Shown: positions 8,176 through 16,123 of the stretch, in pieces
Position numbering within the stretch: position 1 is the stretch's first letter
How the letters are laid out: each line of letters starts with the position of its first letter
Notes under the pieces: model-generated
What the model saw: only the letters and a program-made list of their open reading frames with translations
Database searches by the model: none
Told to the model about the DNA's origin: nothing
Origin: Comamonas sp. BIGb0124
Lineage (GTDB): Bacteria > Pseudomonadota > Gammaproteobacteria > Burkholderiales > Burkholderiaceae_C
Direction: 5' to 3'
Length of the DNA: 64,000 nucleotides
Assembly: GCF_003752175.1 (NCBI RefSeq)
Contig: NZ_RJVF01000009.1
Location: forward strand, 62,001 to 126,000
Translations under genes and position numbers: made by a program

Positions 8176-8799
8176 TCATTCTTCTGGAGCCTCCAGTTTG
8201 TTTAGAATTGAGCTGTCGCCGAGACTGAAGAGTACACCTATTACCTGGAGTACGACAATCATTCCGTACCAGAAGGTAAACCATGTGGCATAAAGGAGTG
8301 AGTTTGATTCAAAGATTTTCTGAAATATTCCGACTCCCAAGCTGATTGTGAGGACCACCAAGGGATAGGCCATGTCTGCATTAATCATTAGTACTGAGCC
8401 ATATTTACGGCTTCCTGATGCCGATCGCTTCTCGATTTCTTGCTGCATCCCGTTGATCACCGAGGCTTGTAGTGCAAATATTAGTGCATACACGCCTATG
8501 CCAAATCCCAGTAGGCTGGGAAAAATTGAGATGATTATCTCGGATGGATTTTTTTGTATATTCGAGAGTCGCGAAAAGTTGAGATCGTTCCCATTTATCG
8601 CATCTTGAATAAGTGGGTATAGGCTGGTTGCCGTCAAGCCGATGGCAATTGTGAATGGAAGAAATAAAGTCTTAATCCAGAGGTTGAGGGGGGCGAAATT
8701 ATTTGAGGCTCTACTATCTCCGGAGTATACGTAGTTATTTATTATATAAATTATTGTCCCCAGGATAGGAGTCTTGATGAGTATTTTCAAGGGATTCAT
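8176..8799 (-). CDS. four-helix membrane protein of a two-gene accessory unit
   Basis: 207 aa, AT-rich codon use unlike the neighbours. Four hydrophobic segments are visible at about 42-62, 88-113, 145-165 and 170-192; the N-terminus is also hydrophobic (ILIKTPILGTIIYIINNYV). A hydrophilic loop at 114-138 carries QQEIEKRSASGSRK. The start codon directly follows the stop of the upstream gene (TAA then ATG, no spacer), so the two proteins are made together. No known family recognised. A soluble partner plus a small membrane protein is the layout of RexAB and Kiwa, so a membrane effector role is possible. Confidence 0.72.
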   Translation of the reverse strand: MNPLKILIKTPILGTIIYIINNYVYSGDSRASNNFAPLNLWIKTLFLPFTIAIGLTATSLYPLIQDAINGNDLNFSRLSNIQKNPSEIIISIFPSLLGFGIGVYALIFALQASVINGMQQEIEKRSASGSRKYGSVLMINADMAYPLVVLTISLGVGIFQKIFESNSLLYATWFTFWYGMIVVLQVIGVLFSLGDSSILNKLEAPEE

Positions 8800-9699
8800 T
8801 TATTCCTCGCTTGATAGTTGATCTAGTTCGAGATTTTTTAGTTTTTCATGCACCCTTGAAAAGTAGTCGGCATCACTCTGGTCGGATGATGATTTTCTTA
8901 CTGTAAATGAAGCCGGGGAGTCAGCTGAATCATAATTTTGCCACTTTGCCTTTTCTCCCTCTTGGGTGGCTAGGTAGCTCATCTTGGCCGCTCCGTATAG
9001 TACTGCTGCACGAAGCATAGTTTTTAGAATCTCCGGCACCCCCGACATACGGCCTTTTTCGCCATTGCCCGCTCCCGAGGCGTGAACCTTGATTCTTGTA
9101 TGTTTTTCACGAAGATCTCGTAGCAAGCCTTCTGTCTCGCCTCCGTTGGGAGGGGAGATAGTTACATCAACTGTCCTATATGCGATTGCCTTGTCAAAAA
9201 TTTCCTCCAAAGTTTTTTTGGTAGAGATTAAGTTGATTGTTAATTCGTGATGCGGAAATTCTTCATTGGAAATTGGTTGAAGAAATTTTTCGAGTGCCGT
9301 TTGAAAGCCGTTATTTTTAGGGATGTTTTGCTTGTCAATGGCTAATAGGTGTCTATTTGTGTCGAAGATAAAGGGGATTTCTTGAAGCTTGGAGACAGTG
9401 GTTTTTTTGCCTGCTCTGAAGACGGTTTGGCCAGTACCAAGATCTTTTAGTGTATCAGTTTTGGTGTAGCGAATAAAATGGCCATAAATGTAGCCGGATT
9501 TAAAAGCGAAAAATTCTGGTCCTATATAGGACTCTCCACCTAGTGCATGGTGGAACAGAGGTTGAGTTTTCTGGGTGCGATGTTTCTGATTTAGGTCTCG
9601 GAGTTTTGAAAAAAGTTTTCGGTATCCATTTATACCTACTTCTTTCTCATTGTTGTTGATTGGGAGTAGTTGAATGTTGTAAATGACGAATTTGGACAT
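8800..9699 (-). CDS. DUF4747-like soluble protein
   Basis: 299 aa, AT-rich, no signal peptide or membrane segment. The order of elements resembles what I know of DUF4747 proteins: an early YNIQLLPI strand, a central EIPFIFDTNRHLLAID segment, a LTINLISTKKTLEEIF region, and a proline-asparagine turn (ISPPNGGETEGLLRDLRE) before a helical tail. The C-terminus is charged and probably flexible. It is the upstream member of a two-gene unit with the membrane protein at 8176-8799. Function is unknown; the context next to a helicase-methylase-ATPase operon suggests antiphage defence. The family call is from memory of the pattern and needs a profile search. Confidence 0.6.
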   Translation of the reverse strand: MSKFVIYNIQLLPINNNEKEVGINGYRKLFSKLRDLNQKHRTQKTQPLFHHALGGESYIGPEFFAFKSGYIYGHFIRYTKTDTLKDLGTGQTVFRAGKKTTVSKLQEIPFIFDTNRHLLAIDKQNIPKNNGFQTALEKFLQPISNEEFPHHELTINLISTKKTLEEIFDKAIAYRTVDVTISPPNGGETEGLLRDLREKHTRIKVHASGAGNGEKGRMSGVPEILKTMLRAAVLYGAAKMSYLATQEGEKAKWQNYDSADSPASFTVRKSSSDQSDADYFSRVHEKLKNLELDQLSSEE

Positions 9700-10409
9700 A
9701 ATGAGTTATGATTTTGCGAGTATAAATTCACTAATACGTGGCTTCTATTTGCCCGAGCAAAACTTGAGCGTGAAAATTGTAGCGGACTTGAGATGAATGG
9801 TTGATGCTTGTTATTCTTGAGGAGGTAGACACGGTTCGTGTGAGGCAAATGGTTGCGGCATGGAGTGGTTTGGGTAGGGATGATTGAAATTTATTCTGTA
9901 TGTTCTCAGTTGAAGTGGAAATATCTTAATGATATCAATACTTCATTAATGTCTTGTTGAGTAGGGTGTGTAGGTTGAAAGTACTAGTTTATGGGTCTTC
10001 CAGTTTGCGCGGCTGCAAAATGGATGCAGTGGGGGACTCTGGATTGGGGGATTCTATCAAGTGTGATAATTGTGGCCTTGAGGAATTGTCACTTTTAAAT
10101 TCTTTGCAGCTAGTCGGTGTAGATGTTCGATGCCATCGTTGATGGACGAGGGGCCCCGCCGGCGACAGTGCCTGCAGATGCGATAGTGAGGACTGATCTC
10201 GCGGTGGGGTGCTGCACATAGCCTGCCATTTTGCTTAAGGATATATGGTCATTAATCCGTCCATGAGACCATAGCGCCAAGTGCTATGATTTCCGATCAT
10301 TAGTGGGGGGCGAAGAGGGGGCGTTGAAGAGGTTGTGGTGCATCTGTTCTTACTAACCGTCCGGGTCTAAAGGGCGCAGAAAGCTGGCGAGCTTGTGGAG
10401 TAGATTACG
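9700..10409. promoter_or_regulatory. AT-rich intergenic region with extended -10 promoter and repeats
   Basis: No supportable gene in ~710 bp. Near the right end an extended -10 box TGCTATGAT lies at 10282-10290, facing the HTH gene at 10410. It overlaps an inverted repeat ATGAT-TTCCG-ATCAT (10286-10300). A second repeat with arms TATGGTC (10244-10250) and GACCATA (10267-10273) sits just upstream. These are plausible operators for the HTH protein. The left half should carry the promoter of the 9699 gene. Confidence 0.4.
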
Positions 10410-10724
10410 ATGCGAAAGACTGTGTCTCCGATTCTCGATGCGGTTCACCAAGCTGCGAAGGGGCGGCAAACGGTGGACGGGAAGGATCAGGTCACATTGC
10501 GCGAGTTCGACCGCGTGTGCTTACCAGTCATCGTATCGCTTGAGCCTGCGCAGATCAAAGGCACCCGCAATGCATCACGTGTCAGTCAAGCGGTGTTCGC
10601 GGCGCCTTTGAACACGAGCCTCTCCACAGTACAGAAATGGGAGATCGGCCCAAAAAGACCTACGGGTGCGGCGCTCAAGCTTCTGTACCTCGTGCAGAAG
10701 CGGGGGCTTGAAGTCGTCGCCTAA
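10410..10724 (+). CDS. XRE/HigA-NadS-like helix-turn-helix regulator
   Basis: 104 aa. The C-terminal half is an HTH_3 domain (VSQAVFAAPLNTSLSTVQKW, then EIGPKRPTGAALKLL), the pattern of NadS/HigA antitoxins. The N-terminal half (1-50) is a short helical extension. GGAG precedes the ATG by ~9 nt. There is no HigB/RelE toxin gene next to it, and 72 bp downstream the helicase starts on the same strand. I therefore read it as the local regulator of the defence operon, comparable in role to BrxR, though it could be a stranded antitoxin. Confidence 0.72.
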   Translation: MRKTVSPILDAVHQAAKGRQTVDGKDQVTLREFDRVCLPVIVSLEPAQIKGTRNASRVSQAVFAAPLNTSLSTVQKWEIGPKRPTGAALKLLYLVQKRGLEVVA

Positions 10725-10796
10725 AGCACTGCCGCGGTAGCCGCCACGCGTCGGCAGGAGCACCTTTGTTGTCGTGAATGTGAAGGAATAACAACG

Positions 10797-12920
10797 ATGT
10801 CGAAACCGCTGACGGAGGTGGCGTTTTCGCTGGGATATGCCAGCGGGGATGATGATCTTGTTCGGGACTTTTACGTGCCGTGCTTGTCGTCGGCGGCGAA
10901 GTACAGCCGTGCCGTAGGTTACTTTCGCTCGACGCTTTACGTTCTAGTCGGCCTGGCATTCTCCAATTTTGCATACCGTGGCGGCAAGATTCGGCTGGTC
11001 TGCTCGCCTCATCTTTCGCCCGAGGACATTAAGGCGCTAGATGGAGCTTACGAGGAGCGCGATGTCGTCGGTGATCGAACGTTGGCGGATGTGCGTGATC
11101 TGCTTGCCGATGTCGAATCGAGGCCTGTCACTGAGTTCCTGGCGACGCTCGTGGCCTGCGGTGTTCTGGATGTACGCATCGCGTACAAGCCTGGCAGGGC
11201 TGGCATCTTTCATCAGAAGATCGGCATCTTCGAAGACGCTTTCGAGAACCGCGTGTCGTTCAACGGATCAACCAATGAGACGTTCTCGGCGTGGGATGTT
11301 GAGTCCAACAGTGAAAGCTTCGATGTATTTCGCTCATGGCACAGCGATGAGCCGGGCCGCGTGGCGCGACATGCCGAGTATTTCGAGCGCCTGTGGGCTG
11401 GCAACGTTGCTGGCCTGAAGGTGAAGGACTTTCCTTCCGTCGCCCGTGAGGAGTTGGTTGCTGCTAGGTTGCCGCAAGGCATCGACGATGCCGCAGAGCG
11501 CGTCCGTCATCTTGTTGGGGCGCCAAAGCCTCAGACATCGGATAAGCCGGAAAAACAGTCCCCGACAACACGCAGAACGCTTCAGCCGCATCAATCCGAA
11601 GTGCTCGCAAATTGGCGATCTGCCGGATACCGGGGCATCGTTCCACATGTCACTGGGGCGGGGAAGACGGTCACCGCGCTGCAGGCCATCCGAGACTGGT
11701 GCGCGAATGGCCGGCCTGCCTTAGTGCTGGTTCCAAGCGAACTGCTGGCCAAGCAGTGGGCAATCGAGGTCGAGAAGGATCTTAGCAACCTGCATCCGAT
11801 GGTGGTGACGGCCGGCGCCGGCAATTCGCGAGCAAGCTGGGAGGGCTTGCTCGCTGATCTGACCCGTGACATGGTTGAGCTTGGCCCACGTATCACCATC
11901 GCCACGCTTCAGACTGCGTCCAAGCCGCACTTCGTTTCACGAGTGCAGGGGGGACCTCATCTACTGTTGGTGGCCGACGAAGTGCATCGGCTCGGCAGCA
12001 GCGGATGTGCCCGGATTCTTACCATCGAGGCCGGCGCTCGTCTCGGTCTCAGCGCAACACCTGAACGGTTTGGAGACCCCGCAGGCACGGCGCGGATATT
12101 TGGCTATTTTGGGGAGCGATTGCAGCCGCCCTTTGGTATCCCGGAAGCGATTGTCGCAGGGCGCCTTGTGCCCTACGATTACTACATCCATACTGTTCGG
12201 TTGACGAGATCCGAGCAGGAAAGCTGGAACAAGCTAACCGAAACGATCAAGCGCGAATACGCGCGTTTGCCGAAGGGGATAGGTGGATCGCGAGTCCCCA
12301 GCGACCGTTTCCAGCTCATGTTATTCCGGCGCGCTGCCATCCTCAAACAGGCTCAAGGAAAAACCGACCTTGCGATTGACATTCTGCGCGGGGAGTACAA
12401 GGACGGTGACCGGTGGCTGGTCTATTGCGACACACAAGAGCAATTGGGCGATGTTCTCATGGGCCTGCAGCATAACCGGCTACCTGCATATGATTATCAC
12501 AGCGCAATGGAGGGTGAGCGCGGGGCAACGATGGGACACTTCGCCGCTCGCGGCGGCATCCTGGTTGCAATTCGATGCCTCGACGAAGGCGTTGATATTC
12601 CGGCGGTAAACCGTGCCCTAATCCTCGCCTCCTCTACCAACTCCCGTGAATTCATACAGCGGCGGGGCCGGGTGCTCAGGTGGCAAGAGCACAAGTTTTC
12701 AGCAGAGGTGCACGACTGTCTGGTGCTTCCGGCTCTCACCGACGACGAGGTTGGGGAAGAAACCGCTATATTACGGACTGAGCTTCGGCGCAGCGCTGAA
12801 TTTGCACAGTATGCTAGAAACAAGGCCGTCGGAATGGAGCTGTCCGTCCTCGCGCGCCAGCACGGCATTGAAGATTTCGATGTCGTTACCGGAGAACTGG
12901 AGGGGAACCATGGTAGTTGA
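10797..12920 (+). CDS. PLD-like nuclease domain fused to SF2 DEAD/DEAH-type helicase
   Basis: 707 aa. Residues ~1-215 form a phospholipase-D-like domain with one HxK motif (FHQKIGIFED, H near 139) and GSTNE near 155. The SF2 helicase core follows: motif I VTGAGKTVTAL (~284), motif II ADEVH (~393), motif III LSATPERFGD (~420), and motif VI QRRGRVLR (~620). PLD plus SF2 on one chain is found in several restriction-like systems, for example in DISARM as separate drmC and helicase genes. AAGGA precedes the ATG. The 3' end overlaps the next gene by 11 nt. Predicted role: DNA translocation and cleavage in phage defence. Confidence 0.87.
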   Translation: MSKPLTEVAFSLGYASGDDDLVRDFYVPCLSSAAKYSRAVGYFRSTLYVLVGLAFSNFAYRGGKIRLVCSPHLSPEDIKALDGAYEERDVVGDRTLADVRDLLADVESRPVTEFLATLVACGVLDVRIAYKPGRAGIFHQKIGIFEDAFENRVSFNGSTNETFSAWDVESNSESFDVFRSWHSDEPGRVARHAEYFERLWAGNVAGLKVKDFPSVAREELVAARLPQGIDDAAERVRHLVGAPKPQTSDKPEKQSPTTRRTLQPHQSEVLANWRSAGYRGIVPHVTGAGKTVTALQAIRDWCANGRPALVLVPSELLAKQWAIEVEKDLSNLHPMVVTAGAGNSRASWEGLLADLTRDMVELGPRITIATLQTASKPHFVSRVQGGPHLLLVADEVHRLGSSGCARILTIEAGARLGLSATPERFGDPAGTARIFGYFGERLQPPFGIPEAIVAGRLVPYDYYIHTVRLTRSEQESWNKLTETIKREYARLPKGIGGSRVPSDRFQLMLFRRAAILKQAQGKTDLAIDILRGEYKDGDRWLVYCDTQEQLGDVLMGLQHNRLPAYDYHSAMEGERGATMGHFAARGGILVAIRCLDEGVDIPAVNRALILASSTNSREFIQRRGRVLRWQEHKFSAEVHDCLVLPALTDDEVGEETAILRTELRRSAEFAQYARNKAVGMELSVLARQHGIEDFDVVTGELEGNHGS

Positions 12921-13149
12921 ACCGAAAACAAAACAGTCGGCGCTTGAAACATTGGAGGCGCTGCGGCAAGAGGTCGTGCAGAAGATGGAGGATAAGGATA
13001 TCGCGGCATTGATGAGCGCTGAGTTCCTCCAGTCAGTTTTCAATGAAGCCTGGCGGCTGCAGTTTGAAGATGATGTGCTGCAATTCCAACGTGCCGCGCG
13101 CGACCTGGTGACGGAAACTGCCAATCAACCGCAGAATGGGGTGAGCTAA
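12910..13149 (+). CDS. 79-aa helical protein of the defence operon
   Basis: Starts inside the end of the helicase gene (11-nt overlap) with a strong GGAGG 7-11 nt before the ATG, and its TAA shares a base with the ATG of the ATPase gene (TAATG). The protein is acidic and fully helical by inspection (SALETLEALRQEVVQKMEDK, then a second helix SAEFLQSVFNEAWRLQFEDD), so a coiled-coil adaptor between helicase and ATPase is plausible. No family recognised. The double overlap makes it very likely real. Confidence 0.72.
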   Translation: MVVEPKTKQSALETLEALRQEVVQKMEDKDIAALMSAEFLQSVFNEAWRLQFEDDVLQFQRAARDLVTETANQPQNGVS

Positions 13150-15122
13150 TGAAACTCACTCGCGTTCGGATAGAAAATTTCGGCCCGTTCAACGGCAGTC
13201 ACGAACTTGATCTGACGGTGACTGCGAATGCGCCGGTGATCCTCGTTCATGGAGAGAACGAGCGAGGCAAGACTTCGCTCGCCAATGCGATCCGTTGGTG
13301 CCTGTACAAACAGGCCGTTGGGCGCAACAGCATCCACATCCCGACGGTCAGGCTCCTCAATACCGATGCCAGACTTGGTGGGCAGTACAATCTCTCGGTC
13401 ACGCTAGAGTTCGAGCATGCCGGTGCTCGCTTTATTCTTGAGCGGCATGCACAGGCCGATCGTGCGCCAAGCGATGATCGGGATTTCCAGTTTCGGTGCT
13501 CGATGCGCAAGAATGGCAGCTTTGAGCCTGAGGCCGGGATCGACCGCAGCATCAATGAAATACTGCATCCGCAGATTTCGCGCTTCTTCCTCTTCGACGG
13601 CGAAATGCTGAATGACTACGAGGACCTATTGCGCAATCCCCATCAACGCACGCTGATCGTGAAACAGTCGATCGAGCAGATTCTGGGTTTACCGTCGATT
13701 CAGCGCTCGATCACGGGGCTCGCCGAATTGAAGCGGAATGCAGAGCGCAGCCAGCTTTCAGAAGCCAGAGCTCGCCGAGACAATGAGCGGCTGATCGTAA
13801 GTGCTCAGCAGAAGGAAGAACTGGTCAGTGCCCTCGAAAAGGACATTCAGCGGCAGCAGGAAATCAAGGCGGACCTTGAGAATGAGCGCAATCAGTTCAG
13901 ACAGAAGATGGAGACGTTCGGCGAAATTAAGGCAGACCTCCGTGAAATGGACCGGTGCGAGCGAGAGGTGAAGCAGGCCGACGAAGATGCTGCAACTCTG
14001 ATGGGCGAGATCCAGGCGATCGTCAAGGAGTCTTGGTGGCTCCCTCTGGAGAAAGCGATTGCAGCCAAGGCAGACGAAGCCCAAACTCTCGCGCAGCGCG
14101 CGGCCGAAGCATCGGCACTGCGCGAACGTCTCACGCGGGAGATTGCAGAAGTTGACCGCACAGTTCTCGAACAAATGTGCGGTCTGTGCGGACATCATGT
14201 GTCGGCCGAGGAAATTGACGCCTTGTCCGCGAAGCGAGCTGTGGCGCAAAGCCAACTCGATAAGCTAGGCCCGGAAATCCAAGCAGCAAAGCACTTCGAG
14301 ACAATGTCGCTTCTGCGTCCCTTCGCTGGCAAGGCGGTGCACCAGTTTTTGCGCGAAAAGGAGGGCGCGCTTAGACGCGCCGGTATCAAGAAGCGCCAGC
14401 TCAAGACGGAAATTGAGCAAATAAAAGAGCGCGTTAGGACAGACAACCGTGCAGAGATCGGACAGGTTGAACGCGATCTGGAAAAGTGCCTGGGTCAGCT
14501 ACGCGACTCTGAACGCATCCTCAGCGAAACGCAGGATCGTCTTAACGAAGCCGACGCCGCGTTGCAGCGTCTGCAGGCACAGATTCGCAGGCTCCCATCA
14601 GCGAACAAAGCTTTGGCAACCCAGGCGGCGCTTTACGACGCACTGCGAGAAATCTTTGATTCAGCAGTGGAAGAGTTCAGGCAGCGTCTGCGCGTCGATG
14701 TCGAGCGCGAGGCGTCCGAAATACACAAGGCGCTGTCGGCTGAACCTGGCTATGGTGGCCTCAAGATCAACGAACAATTCGGGCTCTCCCTCGTGAATGA
14801 CCGTGGCCGCATCATCACTGACCGGTCGGCTGGATCCGAACAGATTGTGGCGCTGTCATTGATAGGAGCACTCAATCGATGTGCGACCCGCGAGGGGCCC
14901 ATCATCATGGACACGCCCTTCGGCCGGCTGGATCGCCGGCACAGACACAACATCCTGAAATTTGCTCCGCACTTCGGCGCTCAGGTCGTGCTGCTTGTTC
15001 AATCCGGCGAGTTGGAGCGAGACCGTGACCTGGCTGACCTTGCGCCCCATGTTGCTCGCGAGTACCGGGTCGAGCGCGATGGTGCTTCCGATCGTTCCAG
15101 GATTACCGAGATCACGTCATGA
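13149..15122 (+). CDS. Rad50/SMC-type ATPase, DndD-like
   Basis: 657 aa. N-terminal ATPase lobe with KLTRVRIENFGPF and Walker A GENERGKTS (35-43), and the FFLFDGE block (~154-160) typical of DndD. A long coiled coil (~185-340 and ~370-490) is folded at a zinc-hook-like CGLC (343-346). The C-terminal lobe has the ABC signature RSAGSEQIVALSL and Walker B IIMDTPFGRLD. Related ATPases act in DNA phosphorothioation and in helicase-methylase-ATPase systems. Translation is coupled on both sides (TAATG before, ATGA after). No DndB, C, F, G or H genes are present. Confidence 0.88.
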   Translation: MKLTRVRIENFGPFNGSHELDLTVTANAPVILVHGENERGKTSLANAIRWCLYKQAVGRNSIHIPTVRLLNTDARLGGQYNLSVTLEFEHAGARFILERHAQADRAPSDDRDFQFRCSMRKNGSFEPEAGIDRSINEILHPQISRFFLFDGEMLNDYEDLLRNPHQRTLIVKQSIEQILGLPSIQRSITGLAELKRNAERSQLSEARARRDNERLIVSAQQKEELVSALEKDIQRQQEIKADLENERNQFRQKMETFGEIKADLREMDRCEREVKQADEDAATLMGEIQAIVKESWWLPLEKAIAAKADEAQTLAQRAAEASALRERLTREIAEVDRTVLEQMCGLCGHHVSAEEIDALSAKRAVAQSQLDKLGPEIQAAKHFETMSLLRPFAGKAVHQFLREKEGALRRAGIKKRQLKTEIEQIKERVRTDNRAEIGQVERDLEKCLGQLRDSERILSETQDRLNEADAALQRLQAQIRRLPSANKALATQAALYDALREIFDSAVEEFRQRLRVDVEREASEIHKALSAEPGYGGLKINEQFGLSLVNDRGRIITDRSAGSEQIVALSLIGALNRCATREGPIIMDTPFGRLDRRHRHNILKFAPHFGAQVVLLVQSGELERDRDLADLAPHVAREYRVERDGASDRSRITEITS

Positions 15123-15523
15123 CTGAAATGCAAGCAGCCGCAGAAACTCAGGACAAGGCTCAAATCGGCCTGACTCCAGTCGCGGATCAGCAGCTCGATG
15201 AGTTGCTCAAGACCGGTTGGTTTGCCGATCGGCAGGACTGCTATCGCTTGGCAATAGCCGTCGCCCTAGCCCGTCATCTTGAACCTAGCGCGGCAGAGAT
15301 GGTTGGAATCCGTACAACCTACAACTTCACAGGCGGTGTCGATCGCGACGGTAAGTTGCGTCAACTGATCGCCGCACTGAATCCTGCGGAGGTAGCGAGC
15401 CCAGCAACGTTCTCCGAGCGGCTTGCACATGCGGGTCTCGCCTTTCTATTCAACCGCTTGGTGACTGCCAACGGCACACTTTCAGACGCACTTGATCCAG
15501 ATCAGACGGCGCCATGGGCTTGA
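15119..15523 (+). CDS. small protein with a DndE-like layout, 134 aa
   Basis: The ATG overlaps the ATPase stop (ATGA). The beginning (IGLTPVADQQLDELLKTGWF, then RQDCYRLAIAVALA) matches the helical LT...LK...ALCLSL layout of DndE. A middle segment YNFTGGVDRDGKLRQLIAAL recalls its FNRYTLTGEYD loop. DndE is a small DNA-binding partner of DndD, and this gene sits directly behind a DndD-like ATPase. Similarity is by eye and weak, so a different small partner remains possible. Confidence 0.55.
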   Translation: MTEMQAAAETQDKAQIGLTPVADQQLDELLKTGWFADRQDCYRLAIAVALARHLEPSAAEMVGIRTTYNFTGGVDRDGKLRQLIAALNPAEVASPATFSERLAHAGLAFLFNRLVTANGTLSDALDPDQTAPWA

Positions 15524-15529
15524 GTACCT

Positions 15530-16123
15530 ATGTCAGGTCTAAAAAAGGCGGAACTGGTGGAGCGTCTGTGTGCATATCTCTCGCAGCAGCGCTGTACTAT
15601 TGACAAGGCAGAACTCGGCGGCATTTCCGGCGAGTTACCTTGCCGGCTCGATGTGACATTCCCCTGTGGCAGCAAGCGGCGGTACAACTTGTACTGCTGG
15701 ACCGTGGGGCATGGAGGCAGGTCGCGCTCTGCACTTGAATACCGTATCCAAGTCAAGCTTGGCAATGGGCGACAGCTCGCATTCAAGGATGCCACCTCCG
15801 TGCTACTGGGGTACTACGACGTGGAGCAGGACCATGTCGGTCAAGAGATGGGCAACTATCCCGCATCGGATATGCGGATCATCACTGCGTGGGACCCCGT
15901 CAGGCACATCAAGGTGGGCATTTCTTCATCCTGCCAGATCACATTCCCTGTGTTGAAACAGGCGTATCTGGTCGGCGCAGACTCTAAGGTAAGGCAATGC
16001 GCGGACGGCGAGCTGGAGACCGCGCTTGCGTTTCGGCCAGAGTACCTCGCCCGCTACCTTTTTCTTATGTCGTCAGGTCACGAGACAGTGGGACCGACGA
16101 AGCTACTGGATTTTTCATTCTAA
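15530..16123 (+). CDS. unknown 197-aa protein of the defence operon
   Basis: Starts 6 nt after the preceding stop and ends with TAATG overlapping the methyltransferase start, so it is a fixed part of the operon. No named domain recognised. Visible blocks: LDVTFPCGSKRRYNLY (~40-56), SALEYRIQVKLGNGRQL (~66-84), SVLLGYYDVEQD and IITAWDPVRHIKVGISSSCQ (~115-138). The alternating strands and the D...QxK spacing loosely recall Mrr-type PD-(D/E)xK nucleases, but the YRIQ...LLGYY...AWD order is also seen in DNA-recognition modules of restriction proteins. It could be the effector or specificity subunit. Confidence 0.65.
   Translation: MSGLKKAELVERLCAYLSQQRCTIDKAELGGISGELPCRLDVTFPCGSKRRYNLYCWTVGHGGRSRSALEYRIQVKLGNGRQLAFKDATSVLLGYYDVEQDHVGQEMGNYPASDMRIITAWDPVRHIKVGISSSCQITFPVLKQAYLVGADSKVRQCADGELETALAFRPEYLARYLFLMSSGHETVGPTKLLDFSF

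Noticed and set aside
8176-9699. Calling the pair rexAB or kwaAB outright
   Set aside because: Only the architecture is similar; I see no sequence motif proving either family.
9954-10142. Small plus-strand frame in the AT-rich gap
   Set aside because: Only a TTG start, no ribosome site and no recognisable sequence.
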